Below are positions 1 to 6,262 of a DNA stretch of 6,262 nt, piece by piece. The first letter of the stretch is position 1; every line of letters starts with the position of its first letter. This DNA comes from an uncultured Myxococcales bacterium (lineage in GTDB: Bacteria > Myxococcota_A > Bradymonadia > Bradymonadales > Bradymonadaceae), in the NCBI GenBank assembly GCA_913058025.1, contig CAJXPN010000288.1, positions 1 through 6,262 of the forward strand. Direction: 5' to 3'. The notes beneath the pieces were generated by a model that was given only the letters and a program-made list of their open reading frames with translations, searched no databases and was not told the DNA's origin. The position numbers were made by a program, and so were the translations under genes.

Positions 1-54
1 TTTTTTTTCAAGCAGAAGACGGCATACGAGATTTCTGCCTGTCTCGTGGGCTCG
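1..54 (+). other. Illumina P7 / Nextera read-2 adapter (library artefact)
   Basis: This is not genomic DNA. Bases 9-32 match the Illumina P7 flow-cell sequence. Bases 33-40 (TTCTGCCT) match the Nextera i7 index N703 as written in the adapter. Bases 41-54 (GTCTCGTGGGCTCG) match the start of the Nextera read-2 adapter. The eight T at 1-8 resemble the poly-T spacer on grafted flow-cell P7 oligos. The adapter stops one base short of its usual final G and the 19-base transposase mosaic end that should follow is missing, so genomic sequence starts at about 55. A few of bases 48-54 could be shared between adapter and genome. Confidence 0.97.
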
Positions 55-449
55 ACCACCTCACCGGACTGGAGCGCCTGGAGCTGGGCTTCGTCCTCGA
101 GACCCATCTGGCAGGGCGACATCTCGACGTCCGTCACCCGCGCCGCGTAGCGCCACATCGAACCATCACGAGAGGCCACCACGCGCCCGGGCGTCCGCGC
201 GACCTCCGTGAGCGCTGTGTCGGAGAGCGTGTACCAGACGGTCTCGCCCGGCGTGTCCTTCTGCGCGACGGGCACACCAGGGATGAAGACGAGCACGTCA
301 CGCGTCGCCACGACCTCACCCGAGGCCGCCTCGACGCCGCCGGTGCTCGTCCCCTCCTCCGAGGTGTTCGGGGTCGGGGTCTTGCACGCCGTCAGCGCGA
401 GGACACAGGTGACGAGCGAAGTGGCGATCGAGAGCGTATGTCGGGTCAT
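55..449 (-). CDS. Putative secreted lipoprotein, 3' truncated, last gene of the retron operon
   Basis: This open frame starts at ATG (447-449) and runs without a stop into the adapter, giving 131 native residues; the C-terminus is missing. The N-terminus reads MTRHTLSIATSLVTCVLALTAC: a short basic start, a hydrophobic stretch at residues 6-19, and a lipobox L19-T20-A21-C22, so signal peptidase II should cleave before C22 and the Cys would be lipidated. Residue +2 is Lys, not Asp, which by Gram-negative sorting rules favours the outer membrane (inference). A Thr/Ser/Gly/Glu-rich linker follows (about residues 23-43), then a folded-looking region with Trp, Tyr and a second Cys near residue 111. 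I do not recognise the family. It starts 16 bases after the reverse transcriptase stop with a Shine-Dalgarno-like TGGAG, so co-transcription is likely. It may be a retron accessory protein or an unrelated downstream gene. Confidence 0.8.
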
Positions 450-454
450 CGAGG

Positions 455-459
455 CTCCA
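455..459 (-). promoter_or_regulatory. Ribosome binding site of the lipoprotein gene
   Basis: The minus strand reads TGGAG five bases before the ATG at 449-447. It lies within the 16-base gap after the reverse transcriptase stop codon (466-468) and supports this ATG as the start. No terminator hairpin or promoter fits in the gap, so the gene depends on the upstream transcript. Confidence 0.6.
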
Positions 460-465
460 GTGGGA

Positions 466-1755
466 TCACGCGAGCTGCTTGAGCAACGCGGCGCCCAGCT
501 CCTTGTCCGTCATGTAGATGTAGGCGGCGTAGCCCAACCAGGTCTGGAGCGACTCTCCCGCCTTGATCGGCTTGCCCGCCTCGACGTTGTGGGCGACGGC
601 GCGCGCGCGACGTCGGATCTCACGAGGCACGCGCGGCGTGCCCTCGCCGTTGACGATCATCCCGGTGACCATCTGACGACGGCCCGAGCGCATGACGCGC
701 GTCTTGTCCGGGTGGATCGTGAACCCCTCCTCGCCGACGATCATCCTGACGCCCCCGAGCAGGCTACCCAGCTTCTCCTCGCCCTCGTGTCCGGCCGGCA
801 GGCTGAACGTGAGGTCGTCGGCGTAGGACGTGTAGCGCCAGCCGAGGTACTTGGAGAGCCCGTCGAGCCGGCGGTCGAGCCTGAGCGCGAGCGCGTTCGT
901 GATCGCGGGCGAGGTCGGGGCGCCCTGGGGCAGGCACCTCGGGCCCATGGCCACGTAGTAGGTCTTGCCGTCGTGCTCGACGACCTCTCGGGGAGGCTCG
1001 GTGCACAGCAGCGCGAGCAGCGTCGCGACCTGCTCACGGTAACCCGCCTTGCGGAAGACGCCCTTGACCCTGGGGAACGTGACCGACGGGAAGAAGTCCT
1101 TGAGGTCCATCTTCACGATGACCTTCGAGCCCGTGTGGCGCGAGGCGTTGGTGAAGATCGAGCGCCCCCCGATGAACCCGTGCGCGGCGCCGTGGACGGG
1201 CAGCCGCTCGGCGATCTCGCGCAGGATCCAGCGCTGAACGGCCTTGAGCTTGGGCTTGGGCGCCCAGATCGCGCGCACGCCCGACCCGTTGTTCTTCGGG
1301 ATCGTGAAGCGGTCGTAGTGGATCGAGGTGGCCGCCTCGCGGTGGTACGTCAGCCAACGCAGCTCCGGCACGCTCAACCCGAGCGCCTCGGCGAGCGCGG
1401 CGGGCGAGTCGAGCTTTGGCAGCTCGTTCTGCGCGATCCGCTCGTCGGCGCGTGGGTGGTCGTACTTGTCCCAGTCGTCGTCGTCGTTCCAGTAGACGCC
1501 CTCACCGACGTGGACGACATGGTGGGCGACGTGCGCCTCCCACGTCTTGCGCATCAAGCTCGCGCGCTCGGCGGCCTCGGCCTTGAGCGCGCGCTTGTAC
1601 GCGGCGAGCTTCTTCTTGCCCATGTCCTCGGTCGGCTTGCGCTCGACCGCCAGGCCCAGCTCCTCGAGCCGACGCTCGACGAACGCCTCGCGGCCCCCCG
1701 CGGTCTTGATGCCGGCGTAGACCTTCTCGAGCTCTTCTGTCTTGTTCTCAGTCAT
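466..1755 (-). CDS. ret: Retron-type reverse transcriptase (type XIII retron candidate)
   Basis: A complete 429-residue reverse transcriptase that should copy part of a structured non-coding RNA into branched msDNA. Polymerase motifs appear in order: a Y-x-x-F-x-I-P-K block at 147-154 followed by LKAVQRWI (170-177); HGF (192-194); the catalytic aspartate in MDLKDFF (D217); LPQGAPTSP (275-283); YADD (311-314) with both catalytic aspartates; GFTIHPDKT (344-352). Two retron signatures are present: NASRH (203-207), matching NAxxH of region X, and VTG (363-365) in the thumb-side block. Residues 1-130 are a charged, mostly helical extension with four consecutive Asp at 91-94. No nuclease, maturase or effector domain is fused, and length is close to other stand-alone myxobacterial retron RTs. 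The ATG lies 7 bases after the stop of the WGR/WHSWIM gene, with only a weak purine-rich GAGA before it, so translational coupling is likely. The enzyme assignment is firm; the type XIII label rests on the neighbours and on recall of the classification. Confidence 0.95.
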   Translation of the reverse strand: MTENKTEELEKVYAGIKTAGGREAFVERRLEELGLAVERKPTEDMGKKKLAAYKRALKAEAAERASLMRKTWEAHVAHHVVHVGEGVYWNDDDDWDKYDHPRADERIAQNELPKLDSPAALAEALGLSVPELRWLTYHREAATSIHYDRFTIPKNNGSGVRAIWAPKPKLKAVQRWILREIAERLPVHGAAHGFIGGRSIFTNASRHTGSKVIVKMDLKDFFPSVTFPRVKGVFRKAGYREQVATLLALLCTEPPREVVEHDGKTYYVAMGPRCLPQGAPTSPAITNALALRLDRRLDGLSKYLGWRYTSYADDLTFSLPAGHEGEEKLGSLLGGVRMIVGEEGFTIHPDKTRVMRSGRRQMVTGMIVNGEGTPRVPREIRRRARAVAHNVEAGKPIKAGESLQTWLGYAAYIYMTDKELGAALLKQLA

Positions 1756-1762
1756 TCGTCTC

Positions 1763-3619
1763 TCAGCCTGCGGTCGCGTCCATGAAGCCCTTACTCTCGA
1801 GCTCCCCGATGCGCTCCATGTACGCGCGTCGCGCGTCGTCGATGGAGCTGAACATCAGGTTCTGAGAGCGCATCCTTTCCTGAGCCCGCAGGCCCCATCG
1901 CACCTTCAGGCGCCGCTCCTCGAGCGAGACCTGATAGACCGACTCGCCACGGTCGTCGCGCCGCACGTACGTGCGCGTCTCGAACGTGATCGTGTCGGCG
2001 CCGCGCTCGGACGCCCTCACTCGGGCGACCTGGGCGATCTTGAGGCGCAGCGCGATGAGCGGCGCGGACGGCCCCTCCTTGAGCTGGTGCTTGGCGAAGA
2101 ACGGCGACGTGTCGTCGACCTTCTTCACTCGGCCCTCCTCGTCGATCGTCATCTCGCAGCGGTACTCGCGGCGGTCCGCGTCGACGCGGACCTCACCGAC
2201 GTACTGCGTGCCGACACCCTGGATGCGGTTCTCGCTCAGGATCTCGACGCCTCCGCCCTTGCCCTCGAGCAGGTCGTAGGCGAGCCGCTCGCGATCGTTC
2301 TTGAACGCGAGCGCGTCCGGGTCGACCGCGTCCGAGAGCGGGCGCAACCGGTACGCTCCGATCTCGAGGTCGTACATGATCTGGCCGTTCTGGCAGCCCA
2401 GCCGGAGCGCGGTGCGCACGTCCTTGGACGAGGCACCGAGCGCCTCGGTCAGCTCGTCCGCCGTCGCCGTCCAGGTCTCCCCGAGCGACGCCAGCGCCTT
2501 CCCGAGCAGCGCGTGCGTATGCTCGGTGCGCGGAAGCAGCGTGTCGAGGTTGAGCGCCTGCGACCAGTTCGACGCGGTGAAGCCCGTGAGCCCCATCGTG
2601 AAGCTGACGTCGCCGCACCGCACCACGTAGAAGCTCGGGAGCCCCGTGCCCAGCAGGTGCAGCTCGATCGAGTCGGCCCAGGGCAGCAGCCTGCGCAGCA
2701 TGCCCAGCCGGCGGCGGCCCCAGATCCTCACGACCTGCGCCGTGCGTCCCTTGTAGACCTCTCCGTGCGTCTCCAGCACGACCTCCCACGGCTCGAGCAC
2801 CAGCCTCGGGCGCTCGCCAGGAGAGAGCTCGACACGGATCGCCCGGCCGCTCCCCTTCTGGTCCGCGTTCATCCGGAGCTGACGCAGGACGTTGTAGAGG
2901 TCGATGGGCGCGAGCGTGCACGAGGTCGGCGCGAGCGTCGCCGCGGCCTGGACCTGGAGGAACCCGCGCAGCCAGGAGTGGGGCACCTCGACCCGCTTCT
3001 CCACGACCTCGGCCTCTCCCTTCACGGACAGCCCCACCGCGTCCTGCCCCACGGCCAGCTCGGTCTCCCGGTAGCTGCGCACGCGCTGGACCGCGTCGAA
3101 GAGGTCCTGGCTGAAGTCGATGTTCGTCGTCCCGTAGGACGACTCCCCCGAGACCTCGAGCGCGCCGGTCCCGATCTTCAGGCTCGCGTAGCTGCCCTCG
3201 TCCTTGGAGAACACCTCGAAGACCGCGCCGTCCGGGTGGACCGTGACGACCGGGTCGAGCACGAGCCACGCGGCGGAGTCGTTCTGGGCGAGCCAGTCGA
3301 AGTACTCGCGCTGGGCCTGGAACAGGTCCGCGCCCGAGCTCCCCGAGCGGCCCGACGCGTGCGCCAGATACGCCGCGCGGTCCTTGGGCGCGCGCCGCGT
3401 GTCGCTGCGCACGACCTCATACAGCGCGCCCAGCGCCTCGCGGACGAGCAGCGGGCGCTTGATCTTGGCGCGCAACCGCACCGGCGCGCGCCCGCCGTCT
3501 CCCACGAGCGCGATGCGCGCGCCCTCTCCCTCATCGACCACGCGGCTCGAGCCCGCATAGCGCAGCTCGACCTGCGTCCCCGACGCCTCCTCGGCGCCGA
3601 CCTCGGCTTCTTCGCTCAT
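1763..3619 (-). CDS. WHSWIM-type retron accessory protein with C-terminal WGR domain
   Basis: A complete 618-residue soluble protein with no signal peptide or membrane segment. An N-terminal region (1-360) of unrecognised mixed fold ends in a Trp-containing GLTGFTASNW stretch (343-352). A winged-helix-like segment follows at about 366-428, with a helix-turn-helix pattern then a wing ending in YDLEIGAYRLRPL. Next is a SWIM-like segment (about 462-527): the canonical CxC...CxH zinc pattern is reduced to C488, with M490, S518 and P520 at the other ligand positions by my alignment. The C-terminal 546-615 fits a WGR domain: a YQV strand, VRWGLR (573-578), then a helix with FSSIDDARRAY and the end GFMDA. 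WGR domains bind nucleic acid ends in PARPs and occur in MolR-like bacterial proteins. The ATG is 4 bases after the ARM gene stop with an AGGGAG ribosome site. Known family role is as type XIII retron partner; binding msDNA or other nucleic acid is inference. Confidence 0.82.
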   Translation of the reverse strand: MSEEAEVGAEEASGTQVELRYAGSSRVVDEGEGARIALVGDGGRAPVRLRAKIKRPLLVREALGALYEVVRSDTRRAPKDRAAYLAHASGRSGSSGADLFQAQREYFDWLAQNDSAAWLVLDPVVTVHPDGAVFEVFSKDEGSYASLKIGTGALEVSGESSYGTTNIDFSQDLFDAVQRVRSYRETELAVGQDAVGLSVKGEAEVVEKRVEVPHSWLRGFLQVQAAATLAPTSCTLAPIDLYNVLRQLRMNADQKGSGRAIRVELSPGERPRLVLEPWEVVLETHGEVYKGRTAQVVRIWGRRRLGMLRRLLPWADSIELHLLGTGLPSFYVVRCGDVSFTMGLTGFTASNWSQALNLDTLLPRTEHTHALLGKALASLGETWTATADELTEALGASSKDVRTALRLGCQNGQIMYDLEIGAYRLRPLSDAVDPDALAFKNDRERLAYDLLEGKGGGVEILSENRIQGVGTQYVGEVRVDADRREYRCEMTIDEEGRVKKVDDTSPFFAKHQLKEGPSAPLIALRLKIAQVARVRASERGADTITFETRTYVRRDDRGESVYQVSLEERRLKVRWGLRAQERMRSQNLMFSSIDDARRAYMERIGELESKGFMDATAG

Positions 3620-3623
3620 CGCC

Positions 3624-6216
3624 TCACGCTCCCTGCTCGGCCGCGCGCTCGGTCACACGCCGCGCGCGCCTGAACGCACGCCACGCCGCCTTACGCAGCT
3701 CTTCGTCTTCGTTCTCCGACTTCCCAATCGCCGCCAGCGCGTCCAGCACGCTCGCTCCAACCGAACGTGACAGCGACTCGATCGCGCCGAGCCTCGTCTC
3801 GTCCTGGAGCGCCTCGTTCGCCGCCACGCCGATGAGCGCCGCGACGTCGCCGCGCGCCACCAGATGTGGCAACGCGACGCCCTGATAATGGATCCTGTCC
3901 GCGGCGCCTCGGAGCACGGCGTTGGCCGCCTCGTCGCTCGCCGCGCCCACGAGCCTGTTGAAGCTCGTGGCGTCCTCGAGCGTCTCCGCGAGCAACCCGT
4001 CGGCGCGCTCGGTCGAGCGCGCCGCGAGCCCGGCCACGGCCAGCGCTCGGATCTTCGCGTCCGCGTCTCGCGCGGCCACGTCCAGCGCGCCCGCGCCGGC
4101 GTCCCCGGACCACGGAGAGCTCAGCGCCAACAGCGCCTCCTCCCTCACGGCCCGCACGCCCGCGGCGCCCGAGAGCGTGGTGGCATCGACAAGCGCGTCC
4201 TGCGCCACCTCGAGCCTGCCACACACCCACACCGACATCTTGTAGCGCTGCGTCGCCGCGGCCAACGCCTCGGTCGCGCCGGAGCGTCCGGCCCGAGACC
4301 TCGCCACCGCCGCCTCCCAGGACGTCCGCGCGGCCGCGACTCCAGCGCTCGCCGCCTTGCCGTGCTTCTTGGTGCTCCCACCTCGACCCACGATCTGCGC
4401 GGCGACGGTCGCCGTGCGATCCTCGCCCGACGCCATCAGCTCCGCCACGGCGTCCACCGGCAGCGGCGTCCGTGACAGCAGCGCCGTCACGAGCGGCCTG
4501 AAGAACGCCTCCTGGTTGTCCTCGTGGATACGGGGCAACAGCTCCAGGATGCGCGCCGCGTCACCGCGCTCGCGCAACCTCTTGATCGTGTCGTCCTGCT
4601 CGTCCAGCCAACCCCAGTTCGAGGTCACCAGGACGTAGTCCGGCTCGAGCGAGTCCTCGCCCCAGATGCGGCGCAGCGACCCTGCCGCGGCGTTCGCCAC
4701 GTCCGAGTCCGACTCCTCACGCGCGAGCTTCGAGAGCAGCTCGATCGCCTCCTCGCCTTCGCTGTACCCGAGCATCTCCGCGGCGTGCTGGCGGATCCAC
4801 CAGCCCGACTCCACGGCCGCGCGGCGCACCTCCCGCCACGCGGCGCGTGTCCCGAAGTAGCGCAGGCCCGTGAGCGCGCGCTGCGCCAGCGAACCCGAAT
4901 CTCTGGCGAACTTGACCAACAGCTTGAAGACCTCGTCGGCGCGCGCCGACTCGGACATGTGCCCGAGCGCCTCGGCGGCCGGCTGCCTGAGCGCGCCCTC
5001 CTCGTCGTGCGCGAGCTCGAGCAACAGCTCGATCGCGCCCTCGTCGGCCAGCACACCCAACGCCAGCACCGCGCGCTCGCGCAGGCTGTAGTCGTCCATG
5101 AAGTTCACGGCGGTCATGAGCACCGACTGGCCGTCCCGCTCGCCCGAGAGCGCGAGCGCCTCGGCCGCGATGAACTGCGCCGTCGGGTCCGAGCCACGCA
5201 GCGCCGCGCGCAGCGGCTCCTTGTCCCCGTCGCGGTTCCTCGCCCTCCAGCCGATCGTCGACAGCGCGGCGTGCCGCACGTCCTCCTGAGAGAACCCGGC
5301 GAGCGGCGCCAGCGCCGCGTCCACCACGTCCGTGGGCGACCACATCGCCATCGGGATGAGCTCACGCAGCATCTTCGCGTCCGCGAGCCTGTACGCCACG
5401 TCGAGCAACGTCGACACACGCGCGTCGTCGCGGGGGTGCTGGTTGCCCACCCACTCCGCGTCGACCGGGTCCTCGTAGTCCTCGACCTGCTGGTCGTATC
5501 CGGCGATCGTCACGAGCGCCCGGTAGCTGTTCCAGCGGTGCGTCCCGTCCTCGATCCAGCGCTCCAGGCGCGGCGCGATCGCCGCGTCTCTGAACGACGC
5601 CGCCGCCTCGATGAGCGCGCCCGTGTCCGCGGTGCCGCCATCATCCGACGCGACCCGATCGAGCATCACTGGCGCGAGCGTCGAGTCACCGAGCTTACGC
5701 GCCGCAGACAGCGCCCAGCGCTGCACCCCGCCGTCGTCCTCGCCGATCATCTCCACGAGCACCGGCCTCGAGGCCGCCTCGCCACGCGCCGCGAGCTCCA
5801 CTGCCACGCCCCTGCGGACGTCGTCGTGGCGCGACTTGAGCGAGGCGATGAGCGCCTCGTCTGCCTTGGCGTCCCTGCCCCACTCGAGCATGAGCGCCTG
5901 GCGGGACGACTTGCGCATCGCCTCGCTCACCGCGCCCAGGCCCACCGCGTGCGCGGCGAGCTCTCCGATCCCCTCGGCGAGCAGCGTCCACGCCTCGAAC
6001 TCGAGCCCGTCGGTCTTGGTCAGCACCGCGTCCTTGAGCAGCGCGCGGCCGGCCTTCGCGTCGCCCCTCTCGGCGAGCAGACGGAGCGCGCGGGCGCCCG
6101 TGTCATTGAAGCCGGTCGAGAGCGCCTCGTTCGCGAGCAGCTCCGCCTCCATCTCGAGCCCCTCGAGGAGCTCGAAGGCGCGACCGCGGACGCGCTCGTC
6201 CGAATCACCCAGCGCC
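3624..6216 (-). CDS. HEAT/ARM-repeat retron accessory protein, 5' truncated
   Basis: The 3' part of a large alpha-solenoid gene: 863 fully native residues to the TGA at 3624-3626, with the true start lost beyond the adapter at 6217. The apparent N-terminus MCIRDR is translated mosaic-end adapter and must not be used as a start. Helix pairs of the HEAT/PBS-lyase style recur throughout. The clearest, numbered from the false Met, are 384-426 (RERAVLALGVLADEGAIELL, then QPAAEALGHM) and 480-525 (RQHAAEMLGY, then AIELLSKLAREE). Repeats are interrupted by a Gly/Lys/Ala-rich flexible segment (617-651, with GRGGSTKKHGK) and then resume to the end. No catalytic motif, signal peptide or membrane segment is visible. 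Such repeats form scaffolds for protein or nucleic-acid binding. Together with the WHSWIM protein and retron RT immediately downstream it matches the ARM component of type XIII retrons. A catalytic domain in the missing N-terminal part cannot be excluded. Confidence 0.85.
3629..3634 (-). promoter_or_regulatory. Ribosome binding site of the WHSWIM/WGR gene
   Basis: The minus strand reads AGGGAG nine bases before the ATG at 3619-3617. The site lies inside the last codons of the ARM gene, ahead of its stop. It is the best Shine-Dalgarno match in the operon, supports this start, and implies coupled translation of the two proteins from one mRNA. Confidence 0.65.
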
Positions 6217-6262
6217 CTGTCTCTTATACACATCTGACGCTGCCGACGATCTACTCTGTGTA
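6217..6262 (+). other. Nextera mosaic end + read-1/P5 adapter (library artefact)
   Basis: This is not genomic DNA. Bases 6217-6235 are CTGTCTCTTATACACATCT, the reverse complement of the Tn5 mosaic end. Bases 6236-6249 (GACGCTGCCGACGA) are the read-1 adapter. Bases 6250-6257 (TCTACTCT) are the complement of i5 index AGAGTAGA (S504/N504). Bases 6258-6262 (GTGTA) begin the P5 sequence. The order is that of ordinary insert read-through, so the genome simply stops at about 6216. Confidence 0.98.

Noticed and set aside
450..465. Possible terminator or ncRNA between RT and lipoprotein genes
   Set aside because: Only 16 bases, no inverted repeat, and it contains the ribosome site of the next gene.
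466..1755. Group II intron maturase or diversity-generating retroelement RT
   Set aside because: No maturase or HNH domain follows the polymerase, no intron RNA or template/variable repeat is seen, and NAxxH plus VTG point to a retron RT.
208..1785. Plus-strand open frame of 525 codons opposite the RT gene
   Set aside because: It is antisense to an RT with all catalytic motifs intact. Its product is Arg/Asp/Leu/Val-rich without any domain pattern, as expected from the complement of GC-rich codons.
2193..3269. Minus-strand frame of 358 codons inside the WHSWIM/WGR gene
   Set aside because: Shifted-frame shadow with Gly/Arg/Ala-rich low-complexity product; overlaps a well-supported gene in another frame.
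1742..3673. Plus-strand open frame of 643 codons opposite the WHSWIM/WGR gene
   Set aside because: It is longer than the true gene, but composition is the same Arg/Leu/Asp/Val antisense type with no motif. The minus-strand frame has recognisable winged-helix and WGR segments, a ribosome site and operon spacing.
6217..6235. Tn5-type transposon end
   Set aside because: It matches the hyperactive mosaic end used in Nextera libraries and is followed by read-1 adapter and index, so it is not a natural mobile element.
5611..6237. Plus-strand open frame of 208 codons near the right end
   Set aside because: Ser/Ala-rich complement of the HEAT-repeat gene; its last residues SLIHI and its stop are adapter sequence.

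Overview
The window looks like one assembled Illumina contig from a very GC-rich, probably environmental bacterium. Both ends are library adapter, not genome. Bases 1-54 are the P7/Nextera read-2 adapter with an N703-type index. Bases 6217-6262 are the Nextera mosaic end plus read-1/P5 adapter with an S504-type index. Native DNA is therefore about 55-6216. High GC, strong G/C preference at third codon positions (which produces long antisense open frames), and a myxobacterial style of retron reverse transcriptase and lipoprotein suggest Myxococcota. That is an inference and no taxonomic marker is present.

All real genes lie on the minus strand, so transcription runs from high to low coordinates. 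In order they are: (1) a large HEAT/ARM-repeat protein, 5' truncated by the adapter (6216-3624); (2) a 618-residue protein with a winged helix, a SWIM-like region that has lost most zinc ligands, and a C-terminal WGR domain (3619-1763); (3) a complete 429-residue retron-type reverse transcriptase with intact YADD catalytic motif and the retron signatures NAxxH and VTG (1755-466); (4) the N-terminal 131 residues of a secreted lipoprotein, cut at the left end (449-55). The gaps are 4, 7 and 16 bases, so this is almost certainly one operon and there is no intergenic stretch of any size.

The trio ARM-repeat protein + WHSWIM protein + retron RT matches what I recall as the type XIII retron in the published retron classification (the same component names are used by defence-finding tools). 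Retrons are anti-phage systems in which the RT makes a branched RNA-DNA (msDNA) that holds a toxic effector in check until infection. The non-coding RNA (msr-msd) that the RT must copy has no room between these genes, so it probably sits upstream of the ARM gene beyond the right end, or elsewhere. Points that go beyond the standard description are the WGR domain on the WHSWIM protein, the degenerate zinc site, and a lipoprotein gene directly behind the RT that could be a membrane-linked fourth component or simply a neighbour.
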